DNA of 64,000 bases from Streptomyces cellostaticus. Lineage in GTDB: Bacteria; Actinomycetota; Actinomycetes; Streptomycetales; Streptomycetaceae. The stretch spans positions 1-64,000 of the forward strand of contig NZ_KQ948024.1 in the NCBI RefSeq assembly GCF_001513965.1. Direction: 5' to 3'. Below the pieces are notes generated by a model. The model did no database searches. It was not told the origin of the DNA and saw nothing but the letters and a program-made list of their open reading frames with translations. Positions 15,836 to 26,305 of the stretch are shown piece by piece. Both the position numbers and the translations under genes were made by a program. Position 1 is the stretch's first letter, and each line of letters starts with the position of its first letter.

Positions 15836-16702
15836 TCACCGCGGGACGCGGACCACGCCCTCCTGGATGACGGAGATGGCGAGCCGCCCGTCCTGGGTGT
15901 GGATCCGCGCCTGGCCGAGGCCCCGGCCGCCGTGCGCGGACGGCGACTCCTGGTCGTACAGCAGCCACTCGTCCGCGCGGAAGGGCCGGTGGAACCACAT
16001 CGCGTGGTCCAGCGACGCCCCTACGACGTCCCCTACGGCCCAGCCGCCGCGCCCGTGCGCGAGCAGCACGGAGTCGAGGAGGGTCATGTCGGAGACGTAG
16101 GTGGCAAGGACGACATGGAGCAGGGGGTCGTCGTCCAGCTTGCCGTTGGTACGGAACCACACCTGGCTGTGCGGCTCGCGCGGTTCGCCGAACCTCCCGT
16201 ACGGCGGCTCGTCGACGTAGCGCAGGTCGATCGCCTCGCGGGCCTCCAGGAATCGCTCCACGACCTCGGGGGCGAGGTGGTCATAGCCGCGCAGCCGCTC
16301 CTGGGAGGTGGGCAGGGTCTCCGGGTCCGGGGCGGGCGGCATGGGGGTCTGGTGGTCCAGGCCCTCCTCGTACGTCTGGAAGGACGCCGAGAGGTGGAAG
16401 ATCGGCTTGCCGTGCTGGACGGCGACCACGCGGCGGGTGGTGAAGGACCGGCCGTCGCGGATGCGGTCGACGCTGTAGACGATCGGCGCGCCGGGGTCGC
16501 CCAGGCGCAGGAAGTACGCGTGCAGGGAGTGGGCGGGCCGGTCCGCGGGGACCGTGCGCCCGGCGGCGACCAGCGCCTGCGCCGCGACCTGCCCGCCGAA
16601 GACGCGCGGGACGACGGCGGAGCGGGACCGGCCGCGGAAGATGTCCTCCTCGATCTGCTCGAGGTCGAGGAGATCGAGGAGGTCCTGAAGTGCCTGGCTC
16701 AT
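15836..16702 (-). CDS. tesB: Acyl-CoA thioesterase II (TesB)
   Basis: This 288-residue protein shows the double hotdog fold pattern of TesB. GGQVAAQALVAA lies in the first hotdog and HAYFLRLGDP and RDGRSFTTRRV follow. In the second, the LDHAMWFHRPF stretch contains the catalytic Asp-Gln-Thr neighbourhood. It releases free fatty acids from acyl-CoA in the cytosol. Length is normal for the family. ATG 16702 starts just left of the acyl-CoA dehydrogenase gene on the same strand, and the 35-base gap suggests cotranscription in a fatty or branched acyl-CoA unit. Confidence 0.92.
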   Translation of the reverse strand: MSQALQDLLDLLDLEQIEEDIFRGRSRSAVVPRVFGGQVAAQALVAAGRTVPADRPAHSLHAYFLRLGDPGAPIVYSVDRIRDGRSFTTRRVVAVQHGKPIFHLSASFQTYEEGLDHQTPMPPAPDPETLPTSQERLRGYDHLAPEVVERFLEAREAIDLRYVDEPPYGRFGEPREPHSQVWFRTNGKLDDDPLLHVVLATYVSDMTLLDSVLLAHGRGGWAVGDVVGASLDHAMWFHRPFRADEWLLYDQESPSAHGGRGLGQARIHTQDGRLAISVIQEGVVRVPR

Positions 16703-16737
16703 GGCGTTAGTTGTACCGGCCAGTGATTGCGGAGACC

Positions 16738-17922
16738 TTACAGACCCATGTCCTTGGCGATGATCGACTTCATGATCTCGCTGGTGCCGCCGTAGATGCG
16801 GTTGACGCGGTTGTCCGCGTACAGGCGGGCGATCGGGTACTCGTTCATGAAGCCGTAGCCGCCGTGCAGCTGGAGGCAGCGGTCGATCACGCGGTGGGCG
16901 ACCTCGGTGGTGAACAGCTTGGCGCTGGCGGCCTCGGCGGGGGTCAGCTCGCCGGCGTCGAGGGCCTCCGTCGCGCGGTCGACCACGGCCTCGGCCGCGT
17001 CCACCTCGGCCTGGCAGGCGGCCAGCTCGAACTTGGTGTTCTGGAAGGCGGCGACGGGCTGGCCGAAGACGACGCGGTCCTGGACGTACTGCTTGGCGAA
17101 CCGGACGGCGGCCTTGGCCTGCGCGTAGGCACCGAAGGCGATGCCCCAGCGCTCGGAGGCGAGGTTGTGGCCGAGGTAGTAGAAGCCCTTGTTCTCCTCG
17201 CCGAGGAGGTCCTCGACGGGCACCTTGACGTCCACGAAGGCCAGCTCGGCGGTGTCGGAGGTCTTCAGGCCGAGCTTGTCGAGCTTGCGGCCGACCGAGT
17301 AGCCCTCGGCCTTGGTGTCCACGACGAAGAGGGAGATGCCGTGGCGGCGGTCCTCGGCGGTGGGCGCGGAGGTGCGGGCGCAGACGATCATGCGGTCGGC
17401 GTGCACGCCGCCGGTGATGAAGGTCTTGGCACCGTTGAGGACGTAGTGCGTGCCGTCCTCGGAGAGCTTGGCGGTGGTCTTCATGCCCGCGAGGTCGGAG
17501 CCGGTACCCGGCTCGGTCATCGCGATGGCCCACATCTCCTCGCCGGAGACGAACTTCGGCAGGTAGCGCTTCTTCTGCTCGTCGGTGGCGAGCAGCTTGA
17601 TGTAGGGCAGGCCGAGCAGCACGTGCACGCCGGAGCCGCCGAAGTGGACGCCCGCGCGGGCCGTCTCCTCGTACATCACGGCCTCGAACTTGTACGAGTC
17701 GATGCCCGCGCCGCCGTACTCCTCCTCGACCCGGATGCCGAAGAGACCCAGCTCCGCGATCTTGTAGTAGAAGTCGCGCGGCGCCTGGCCGGCCTCGAAC
17801 CACTCGTCGTACACCGGTACGACCTCGGCCTCGATGAAGGCGCGAAGGGTCTCCCGGAACGCCTCGTGATCCTCGTTGAACACCGTACGGCGCACGCCGC
17901 CCACCTCCACGTACCTCGGCAT
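16738..17922 (-). CDS. acdH2: Acyl-CoA dehydrogenase (long-chain/isovaleryl type)
   Basis: This 394-residue flavoenzyme has the three acyl-CoA dehydrogenase domains: EEYGGAGID in the N domain, AMTEPGTGSDLAGMKT in the middle barrel and LQLHGGYGFMNEYPI in the C domain. The C-terminal motif reads IYGGTSEI. A Gly occupies the place where medium-chain enzymes have the catalytic Glu, so the base is probably on the neighbouring helix as in LCAD and isovaleryl-CoA dehydrogenases. It oxidises acyl-CoA to enoyl-CoA, passing electrons to ETF. A palindrome resembling an operator lies just upstream. The gene symbol follows the S. coelicolor neighbourhood from memory. Confidence 0.9.
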   Translation of the reverse strand: MPRYVEVGGVRRTVFNEDHEAFRETLRAFIEAEVVPVYDEWFEAGQAPRDFYYKIAELGLFGIRVEEEYGGAGIDSYKFEAVMYEETARAGVHFGGSGVHVLLGLPYIKLLATDEQKKRYLPKFVSGEEMWAIAMTEPGTGSDLAGMKTTAKLSEDGTHYVLNGAKTFITGGVHADRMIVCARTSAPTAEDRRHGISLFVVDTKAEGYSVGRKLDKLGLKTSDTAELAFVDVKVPVEDLLGEENKGFYYLGHNLASERWGIAFGAYAQAKAAVRFAKQYVQDRVVFGQPVAAFQNTKFELAACQAEVDAAEAVVDRATEALDAGELTPAEAASAKLFTTEVAHRVIDRCLQLHGGYGFMNEYPIARLYADNRVNRIYGGTSEIMKSIIAKDMGL

Positions 17923-17936
17923 GACATCGGCATGTC

Positions 17937-17950
17937 TAAGCGCTTGCTCA
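17937..17950. promoter_or_regulatory. Candidate operator upstream of the acyl-CoA dehydrogenase
   Basis: TAAGCGCTTGCTCA has inverted half-sites TAAGC and GCTCA, about 15 bases upstream of start 17922. Such palindromes are common targets of TetR regulators of acyl-CoA genes, and a TetR gene ends 60 bases away. Confidence 0.35.
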
Positions 17951-18009
17951 GAGGCAACCGTACCGGCCAGTACGAAACCTCGTCCAGAGGGGTCCGGCCG
18001 TAACGCTCG

Positions 18010-18615
18010 TCACTCCGAGGGGGTGCCCGCCGCCGCGAACGCCCCCCGCGCCATCCGGTGCAGCAGCGCGGCCGTGGCCCCGCGCCCCGGCAGGGTGCCC
18101 GCACGGCCGAGGTGGGGGGTGGAGTTGAGCAGCCCGAAGACCGAGTGGACCGCGGACCGCGCCGTCGGCTCCGTCAGCGCCGGATAGACCTCCCGCACCA
18201 CCTCCACCCACAGCTCGACGTACTGCCGCTGCAGCTGCCGCACCAGCTTGCGGTCGCTGTCGCGCAGGCGGTCCAGCTCGCGGTCGTGCAGGGTGATCAG
18301 GGGGCGGTCGTCCAGGGCGAAGTCGATGTGCCCCTCGATGAGCGAGTCCAGCACCGCCGAGGCACCGGTCTGCCCGTCGGCCTCCGCCAGGCGCCGCTTG
18401 GCCCCGGTCAGCAGCTGGCCACTGATGCCCACCAGCAGCTCTGCGAGCATCGCGTCCTTGCCCGGGAAGTGCCGGTACAGGCCGGGGCCGCTGATGCCGA
18501 CCGCGGCACCTATCTCGTCCACGCCGACACCGTGGAAACCGCGCTCGGCGAACAGCCGGGCGGCCTCCTTGAGGATCTGCTCGCGGCGGGTGGGGGCGTC
18601 GGCTCTGGTGACCAT
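18010..18615 (-). CDS. TetR-family regulator of the leucine/acyl-CoA operon
   Basis: This 201-residue regulator has a classic TetR DNA-binding domain (ILKEAARLFAERGFHGVGVD, then GISGPGLYRHFPGKDAM; residues 13-62) and an all-helical ligand domain. It is transcribed away from the carboxylase operon across a 96-bp region that carries two near-identical palindromes. It most likely represses that operon and itself, with an acyl-CoA such as isovaleryl-CoA as the inducer; the ligand is inference. ATG 18615 is the natural start. Confidence 0.9.
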   Translation of the reverse strand: MVTRADAPTRREQILKEAARLFAERGFHGVGVDEIGAAVGISGPGLYRHFPGKDAMLAELLVGISGQLLTGAKRRLAEADGQTGASAVLDSLIEGHIDFALDDRPLITLHDRELDRLRDSDRKLVRQLQRQYVELWVEVVREVYPALTEPTARSAVHSVFGLLNSTPHLGRAGTLPGRGATAALLHRMARGAFAAAGTPSE

Positions 18616-18637
18616 GCCAGTAATTCTAGACAGCGAG

Positions 18638-18653
18638 GTTAGCGGTCGTTAAC
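18638..18653. promoter_or_regulatory. TetR operator, copy 1
   Basis: GTTAGCGGTCGTTAAC is a near-palindrome sharing the pattern GTTARCGSTCRTTAAC with copy 2. It lies close to the TetR start codon in the divergent promoter region. Confidence 0.6.
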
Positions 18654-18665
18654 CTGATGGAAATG

Positions 18666-18681
18666 GTTAACGCTCATTAAC
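18666..18681. promoter_or_regulatory. TetR operator, copy 2
   Basis: GTTAACGCTCATTAAC differs from copy 1 at three positions and begins 28 bases after it. Its place about 30 bases before the carboxylase start would suit repression of that promoter. Confidence 0.6.
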
Positions 18682-18711
18682 AGTACGACCACTGGGTGAG
18701 GGGACCGCAGG

Positions 18712-20328
18712 ATGCACGAGGCACCGGAGCTGACGAGCGCGGCAGATCCCGCGTCGGAGGCCTGGCGGGCCAATGAGGAAGCCCACCGCGAGCTGGTCGC
18801 CCAGCTGCGCGCCAAGCTCGCCGCGGCCGCCCTCGGCGGCGGCGAGAAGGCCCGCGCCCGGCACACCGCGCGCGGCAAGCTGCTGCCGAGGGACCGGGTG
18901 GACACCCTGCTCGACCCCGGGTCGCCGTTCCTGGAGCTGGCTCCCCTCGCGGCCGACGGGATGTACGACGGGCAGGCCCCGGCCGCCGGGGTGATCGCCG
19001 GGATCGGGCGGGTCAGCGGCCGCGAGTGCGTGATCGTCGCCAACGACGCCACCGTCAAGGGCGGCACGTACTACCCGATGACGGTGAAGAAGCACCTGCG
19101 CGCGCAGGAGGTGGCCCTGGACAACCGGCTGCCGTGCGTCTACCTCGTGGACTCCGGCGGCGCCTTCCTGCCGATGCAGGACGAGGTGTTCCCGGACCGC
19201 GAGCACTTCGGGCGGATCTTCTACAACCAGGCCCGGATGTCCGGCGCCGGGATCCCGCAGATCGCGGCCGTCCTCGGCTCGTGCACGGCCGGCGGCGCGT
19301 ACGTCCCGGCGATGAGCGACGAGGCCGTGATCGTCCGCAACCAGGGCACGATCTTCCTGGGCGGCCCGCCCCTGGTGAAGGCGGCGACCGGCGAGGTCGT
19401 CACCGCCGAGGAGCTGGGCGGCGGCGAGGTCCACTCCCGGATCTCCGGTGTCACCGACCACCTCGCCGAGGACGACGCGCACGCCCTCAGGATCGTGCGC
19501 AACATCGTCGCCACCCTGCCCGCCCGGCAGTCCCTCCCCTGGGAGGTCACGCCGGTCGCGGAACCGAAGGTGGATCCGTTCGGGCTCTACGGCGCGGTCC
19601 CCGTGGACTCCCGTACCCCCTACGACGTCCGCGAGATCATCGCGCGCGTGGTGGACGGCTCGCGTTTCGCCGAGTTCAAGGCGGAGTTCGGGCAGACCCT
19701 GATCACCGGCTTCGCCCGCATCCACGGCCACCCGGTCGGGATCGTCGCCAACAACGGCATCCTGTTCTCCGAGTCCGCCCAGAAGGGCGCCCACTTCATC
19801 GAGCTGTGCGACCAGCGCGGCATCCCGCTCGTCTTCCTCCAGAACATCTCCGGCTTCATGGTCGGCAGGGACTACGAGGCGGGCGGCATCGCCAAGCACG
19901 GCGCCAAGATGGTGACGGCCGTGGCCTGCACCCGGGTGCCCAAGCTGACCGTCGTCGTGGGCGGCTCCTACGGCGCGGGCAACTACTCGATGTGCGGCCG
20001 GGCCTACTCCCCCCGCTTCCTGTGGATGTGGCCCAACGCCAAGATCTCCGTCATGGGCGGCGAGCAGGCCGCCTCCGTCCTCGCGACCGTCAAGCGCGAC
20101 CAGCTGGAGGCGCGTGGCGAGCAGTGGCCGGGCGAGGAGGAAGAGGCCTTCAAGGCGCCGATCCGCGCGCAGTACGAGCACCAGGGCAATGCCTACTACG
20201 CCACCGCCCGCCTCTGGGACGACGGCGTGATCGACCCGCTGGAAACCCGTCAGGTGCTGGGACTCGCCCTGACGGCCTGCGCCAACGCGCCGCTGGGAGA
20301 CCCCCAGTTCGGCGTCTTCCGGATGTGA
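18712..20328 (+). CDS. accD1: Methylcrotonyl-CoA carboxylase beta subunit (carboxyltransferase)
   Basis: This 538-residue protein is an acyl-CoA carboxyltransferase beta subunit. It starts with the typical ERIDxLLD-like segment (LPRDRVDTLLD) and has a GGAYVPAMSDE oxyanion region and QNISGFMVGRDYE in the second half. The pairing with a biotin subunit, HMG-CoA lyase and an acyl-CoA dehydrogenase points to 3-methylcrotonyl-CoA carboxylase of leucine breakdown. It carboxylates 3-methylcrotonyl-CoA to 3-methylglutaconyl-CoA. It is first in a four-gene operon. ATG 18712 has GAGGGG upstream. Confidence 0.93.
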   Translation: MHEAPELTSAADPASEAWRANEEAHRELVAQLRAKLAAAALGGGEKARARHTARGKLLPRDRVDTLLDPGSPFLELAPLAADGMYDGQAPAAGVIAGIGRVSGRECVIVANDATVKGGTYYPMTVKKHLRAQEVALDNRLPCVYLVDSGGAFLPMQDEVFPDREHFGRIFYNQARMSGAGIPQIAAVLGSCTAGGAYVPAMSDEAVIVRNQGTIFLGGPPLVKAATGEVVTAEELGGGEVHSRISGVTDHLAEDDAHALRIVRNIVATLPARQSLPWEVTPVAEPKVDPFGLYGAVPVDSRTPYDVREIIARVVDGSRFAEFKAEFGQTLITGFARIHGHPVGIVANNGILFSESAQKGAHFIELCDQRGIPLVFLQNISGFMVGRDYEAGGIAKHGAKMVTAVACTRVPKLTVVVGGSYGAGNYSMCGRAYSPRFLWMWPNAKISVMGGEQAASVLATVKRDQLEARGEQWPGEEEEAFKAPIRAQYEHQGNAYYATARLWDDGVIDPLETRQVLGLALTACANAPLGDPQFGVFRM

Positions 20329-20339
20329 GGAGGGGAACC

Positions 20340-22264
<1,925 letters not shown>

Positions 22265-22268
<4 letters not shown>

Positions 22269-23206
22269 GCGCCGGGGGACTGCCCATGGCCGTACCGGCC
22301 CAGGACCTGCCCGCACGGGTGCGCATCTACGAGGTCGGCGCGCGCGACGGCCTGCAGAACGAGAAGGCGGAAGTCCCGACCGAGGTGAAGGCGGAGTTCA
22401 TCCGCCGCCTGGCCGACGCGGGCCTGACCACGATCGAGGCGACGAGCTTCGTGCATCCCAAGTGGGTGCCCCAGCTCGCCGACGCCGAGCAGTTGTTCCC
22501 CCAGGTCGGCGATCTCGACGTGGAACTGCCCGTGCTGGTGCCCAACCAGCGGGGCCTGGACCGGGCGCTGGCGCTCGGCGCCCGCCGTATCGCGGTGTTC
22601 GCCAGCGCCACGGAGTCCTTCGCGAAGGCCAACCTCAACCGCACGCTGGACGAGTCGCTGGCCGTGTTCGCCCCGGTGGTGCGGCAGGCGAAGGACGCGG
22701 GCGTGCACGTACGCGGCTATGTCTCGATGTGCTTCGGCGATCCCTGGGAAGGAGCGGTCCCCCTCCACCAGGTGGCCCGCGTCTGCACGGCCCTGCGCGA
22801 CATGGGCTGCGACGAGCTGAGCCTCGGCGACACCATCGGCGTCGCCACTCCGGGCCACGTCCTCGGACTGCTCGCCCTGCTGAACGAGGAGGGCGTGCCG
22901 ACGAACACGATCGGCGTGCACTTCCACGACACCTACGGCCAGGCGCTCGCGAACACCTACGCGGCCCTGGAACACGGCGTGACCACCGTCGACGCCTCCG
23001 CCGGAGGCCTCGGCGGCTGCCCGTACGCCAAGTCCGCCACCGGCAACCTCGCCACCGAAGACCTCGTATGGATGCTGCACGGCCTCGGCATCGAGACCGG
23101 GGTCGACCTCGGCCGTCTGACCGCCACCAGCGTGTGGATGGCCGAACAGCTGGGCCGCCCGAGCCCGTCCCGTACCGTCCGCGCTCTCTCCCACAAGGAC
23201 CAGTGA
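22265..23206 (+). CDS. hmgL: Hydroxymethylglutaryl-CoA lyase
   Basis: This 313-residue TIM-barrel enzyme has the HMGL-like opening VGARDGLQNE, the metal-binding HFHDTYGQALAN (HxH) and the glycine-rich loop GGLGGCPYAKSATGN with the catalytic Cys. It cleaves HMG-CoA to acetyl-CoA and acetoacetate, the last step of leucine breakdown. The start overlaps the carboxylase stop by 4 bases. A second possible start (MAVPAQ) lies seven codons in. Confidence 0.94.
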
Positions 23207-23211
23207 TCAGC

Positions 23212-24372
23212 ATGGACCACCGCCTCAGCCCCGAGCTGGAGGAACTCCGCCGTACGGTGGAGGAGTTCGCGCACGATGTCGTGGCGCCCAAGATCGGCGA
23301 CTTCTACGAGCGGCACGAGTTCCCGTACGAGATCGTCCGCGAGATGGGCCGCATGGGCCTGTTCGGGCTGCCGTTCCCGGAGGAGTACGGCGGCATGGGC
23401 GGCGACTACCTGGCCCTCGGCATCGCCCTGGAGGAACTGGCCCGGGTGGACTCGTCCGTGGCCATCACGCTGGAGGCCGGTGTCTCGCTGGGCGCCATGC
23501 CCCTGCACCTGTTCGGCACCGAGGAGCAGAAGCGCGAGTGGCTCCCGCGCCTGTGCTCCGGCGAGATGCTCGGCGCGTTCGGCCTGACGGAACCGGACGG
23601 CGGCAGCGACGCCGGGGCCACCCGCACCACGGCCCGCCTGGACTCTGCCACCGGCGAATGGGTCATCAACGGCACGAAGTGCTTCATCACCAACTCGGGC
23701 ACGGACATCACGGGTCTGGTGACGGTCACGGCGGTCACCGGCCGGAAGCCGGACGGCAGGCCGCAGATCTCGGCGATCATCGTCCCCTCCGGCACCCCCG
23801 GCTTCACGGTCGCCGCGCCCTACTCGAAGGTCGGCTGGAACGCCTCCGACACCCGTGAGCTGTCCTTCCAGGACGTCCGGGTGCCCGCTGCCAACCTCCT
23901 CGGCGAGGAGGGCCGGGGCTACGCCCAGTTCCTGCGCATCCTCGACGAGGGCCGCATCGCCATCGCGGCGCTGGCGACCGGCCTCGCGCAGGGCTGTGTG
24001 GACGAGTCGGTCAAGTACGCCAAGGAACGCCACGCCTTCGGCAAGCCCATCGGCGCCAACCAGGCCATCCAGTTCAAGATCGCCGACATGGAGATGAAGG
24101 CCCACACGGCCCGCCTCGCCTGGCGTGACGCGGCCAGCCGCCTGGTCGCGGGCGAGCCCTTCAAGAAGGAGGCGGCCCTGGCCAAGCTCTACTCCTCCAC
24201 GGTCGCCGTGGACAACGCCCGCGAGGCCACCCAGATCCACGGCGGCTACGGCTTCATGAACGAGTACCCGGTGGCCCGCATGTGGCGCGACTCCAAGATC
24301 CTGGAGATCGGCGAGGGCACGAGCGAGGTCCAGCGGATGCTGATCGCTCGGGAGTTGGGGCTGGTGAGCTGA
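23212..24372 (+). CDS. acdH: Acyl-CoA dehydrogenase AcdH (branched short-chain)
   Basis: This 386-residue flavoenzyme has FPEEYGGMGGD, GLTEPDGGSDAGATRT and QIHGGYGFMNEYPV. The C-terminal motif is EIGEGTSEV, with Glu at the medium-/short-chain catalytic site. True isovaleryl-CoA dehydrogenases usually have Ala or Gly there. Streptomyces AcdH is known from the literature as a broad branched-chain acyl-CoA dehydrogenase, which suits its place at the end of the leucine operon. ATG 23212 is chosen because it gives the family's usual length; GTG 23203 overlapping the lyase stop is the alternative. Confidence 0.92.
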   Translation: MDHRLSPELEELRRTVEEFAHDVVAPKIGDFYERHEFPYEIVREMGRMGLFGLPFPEEYGGMGGDYLALGIALEELARVDSSVAITLEAGVSLGAMPLHLFGTEEQKREWLPRLCSGEMLGAFGLTEPDGGSDAGATRTTARLDSATGEWVINGTKCFITNSGTDITGLVTVTAVTGRKPDGRPQISAIIVPSGTPGFTVAAPYSKVGWNASDTRELSFQDVRVPAANLLGEEGRGYAQFLRILDEGRIAIAALATGLAQGCVDESVKYAKERHAFGKPIGANQAIQFKIADMEMKAHTARLAWRDAASRLVAGEPFKKEAALAKLYSSTVAVDNAREATQIHGGYGFMNEYPVARMWRDSKILEIGEGTSEVQRMLIARELGLVS

Positions 24373-24534
24373 ACTCCGGAAAAGGACCGGCCCCACGCGT
24401 GTGCCGCGCGGGGCTCGGCCCGCAGGCGCTCGCGGCCGGGTTCGGCGAATCAGGTGGTTCTGCGGGCAGGGCATTGCGTGACGGGCGTGCAGGACGTTGA
24501 TCAGCGCGTCCGTCATCTGCCTGTGGAGGTAACC

Positions 24535-24951
24535 GTGAAAGCCGCGAAGTATGCGACCGGACTGATGCTGGGGCTGGCGGTGACCGCCACGATGGTCACC
24601 ACGACTGCTTCGGCCGCACCGCACTCCGCTCTGGCCGACCATCTCGTCCTCACCAACTCCGACGACGGCCGCAGCGTGGTCCGGTCGGTCGGTGAGGACA
24701 GCGAGGTCCGGCTGACGGCCTACCGCGAGCGGGGCCTGACGTACACCTGGAGCATGCCGACTGCCACCAATGCCCGGGTCCTGGGCCGGACTGTCGGCGG
24801 CACGAGACCGGCCGGTGACGCATACGCGGTCCTGCATGCGGACAGCCCGGGCACCAGCACCGTCTCCGCCGTGCGGCAGTGCCACGCCGACCCCGGGCAC
24901 GTGTGTCCCCGTGCCATCGCGCCGTGGAAGGCCACCATCGAAGTGCGCTGA
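24535..24951 (+). CDS. Secreted small protein, possibly chagasin/I42-like
   Basis: This 138-residue protein has a signal peptide (KAAKYATG, then LMLGLAVTATMVTTTASA; cleavage near AAP). The mature domain is about 110 residues with predicted beta strands and the segments RLTAYRERGLTYTWSMP and PWKATIEVR. The layout (long loop with YTW, then a late PW) vaguely recalls chagasin-type cysteine protease inhibitors, but the canonical NPTTGY motif is absent. Two cysteines (QCHADPGHVC) may pair. GTG 24535 has GGAGGT 6 bases upstream. A strong terminator follows. Confidence 0.7.
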   Translation: MKAAKYATGLMLGLAVTATMVTTTASAAPHSALADHLVLTNSDDGRSVVRSVGEDSEVRLTAYRERGLTYTWSMPTATNARVLGRTVGGTRPAGDAYAVLHADSPGTSTVSAVRQCHADPGHVCPRAIAPWKATIEVR

Positions 24952-24957
24952 GACAGC

Positions 24958-25010
24958 GCGCGGCGCCGGTCTTCGAGACGTGCCGAAGACCCTGAAGACC
25001 GGCGCCGCGC
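24958..25010. terminator. Hairpin terminator before the desE iron box
   Basis: A 17-bp perfect stem pairs 24958-24974 with 24994-25010. It isolates the secreted-protein gene from the desE promoter. Confidence 0.75.
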
Positions 25011-25056
25011 TTCGCTCTCGACCGTGGCGTACGCGCCCCAACCCCTGGACACCAGC

Positions 25057-25075
25057 TGAGGTTAGGCTAACCTAC
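25057..25075. promoter_or_regulatory. Iron box (DmdR-type operator) of desE
   Basis: TGAGGTTAGGCTAACCTAC contains the core GTTAGGCTAAC of the DtxR/DmdR consensus TTAGGTTAGGCTAACCTAA. It lies about 50 bases before desE and should confer repression by iron-loaded DmdR1. Confidence 0.85.
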
Positions 25076-25126
25076 CTTCGACCTTGTCCGGCGGGCGCTC
25101 CGCCCCGTTCGAAAGCAGTCATACCC

Positions 25127-26173
25127 ATGTCCCATACCCGTGCCACCCACCTCACTCGCCGCGGCCTGCTCGCCGCGGGCGGCGCCCTCGGACTCGGTGC
25201 CGCGCTCGCCGCCTGCGGGGACGACAAGGGGATAGGCACGGACTCCGGGAAGGCGGCCGACAGCGGCAAGTCCGGCCCCTGGAGCTTCAAGGACGACCGC
25301 GGTACGGCCGTGAAGCTGGACAAGGTCCCCGCGAACATCGTCGCCTTCACCGGTGTCGGCGCGGCCCTGTACGACTACGGCATCCAGGTCAAGGGTGTCT
25401 TCGGCCCCACGAAGACCACCGCCGGCAAGGCCGATGTCCAGGCCGGCGACATGGACATCAGCAAGGTGACGGTCCTCGGCAACACCTGGGGCCAGTTCAG
25501 CATCGAGAAGTACGCGGCGCTCGCGCCCGACGTGCTCATCACGACGATGTTCGACAACGCCGGCACCCTCTGGTATGTCCCCGAGGAGTCGAAGAAGAAG
25601 ATCGCCCAGCTGGCGCCCAGCGTCGGCATCTCCGTCTACGACCGTCAGCTCACCCAGCCCCTGCAGCGCATGTGGGATCTCGCCGAGTCCCTCGGCGCCG
25701 ACCTGAAGGCCGCCAAGGTGACGGACGCGAAGAAGCGGTTCGAGGACGCGGCCGCCCGGCTGCGCGCCGCCGCGAAGGCGAAGCCCGAGATCAAGGTGAT
25801 GGCCGGTTCCGCCAGCGACCAGCTCTTCTACGTCTCCGGCACCAACCTCTCCATCGACCTGGAGTACTTCAAGGCCCTCGGCGTGAACTTCGTGGAGCCC
25901 CCGGAGAGCGCGAAGAAGCAGGGTGGTGGCTGGTACGAGTCGCTGAGCTGGGAGAACGTCGACAAGTACAAGGCCGACATCATCATGATGGACGACCGGT
26001 CCTCGGCGATCCAGCCCGCTGACATCAGCAAGGCCACGTGGAAGAAGTTGCCTGCGGTGAAGGCCGGGCAGGTTGTCGGGCGGTCGCCCGAGCCGATCCT
26101 GTCCTACGACAAGTGTGTGCCGTTGCTGACGAGTCTGGCGGAGGCCTTGGAGAAGGCGAAGAAGGTCAGTTAG
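25127..26173 (+). CDS. desE: Ferrioxamine-binding lipoprotein DesE
   Basis: This 348-residue protein is a periplasmic-binding-type siderophore receptor. Its signal sequence has a twin arginine (TRRGLLAAGG) and a lipobox ALAAC with the lipid Cys at residue 30, so it may be Tat-exported and membrane-anchored. The body shows the class III binding fold with a long connecting helix (MWDLAESLGADLKAA). Together with an ABC permease elsewhere it takes ferrioxamines back into the cell. The iron box upstream and the desABCD genes downstream support the assignment. Confidence 0.93.
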   Translation: MSHTRATHLTRRGLLAAGGALGLGAALAACGDDKGIGTDSGKAADSGKSGPWSFKDDRGTAVKLDKVPANIVAFTGVGAALYDYGIQVKGVFGPTKTTAGKADVQAGDMDISKVTVLGNTWGQFSIEKYAALAPDVLITTMFDNAGTLWYVPEESKKKIAQLAPSVGISVYDRQLTQPLQRMWDLAESLGADLKAAKVTDAKKRFEDAAARLRAAAKAKPEIKVMAGSASDQLFYVSGTNLSIDLEYFKALGVNFVEPPESAKKQGGGWYESLSWENVDKYKADIIMMDDRSSAIQPADISKATWKKLPAVKAGQVVGRSPEPILSYDKCVPLLTSLAEALEKAKKVS

Positions 26174-26220
26174 GCGCCGGTTCGGAGGGGTGGTTCTCAT
26201 CGTGGGCGACTGCGGGCCAC

Positions 26221-26262
26221 ACGTGGCTGGTCGCGCAGTTCCCCGCGCCCCCAGGCAGGCCG
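26221..26262. repeat. Dispersed Streptomyces intergenic repeat (variant with GTTCCCCGCGCCCC)
   Basis: The noncoding stretch after desE contains GGCTGGTCGCGCAGTTCCCC followed by GCGCCCCC. I recognise it as a variant of an intergenic repeat common in Streptomyces. Related copies lie at 39492-39540 and 58983-59035 in this window. Confidence 0.55.
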
Positions 26263-26305
26263 GACGCCCCCATGCCCAAAACCTGACGTGAATTCAGGAG
26301 CCCAT

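Noticed and set aside
15836..17803. A 655-residue leftward open frame starting at 17803
   Set aside because: The N-terminal half shadows the acyl-CoA dehydrogenase; TesB starts at ATG 16702 with normal family length.
19026..20339. Upstream extension of the biotin carboxylase frame
   Set aside because: It is the +1 shadow of the carboxyltransferase gene; the family motif VLVANRGE begins at GTG 20340.
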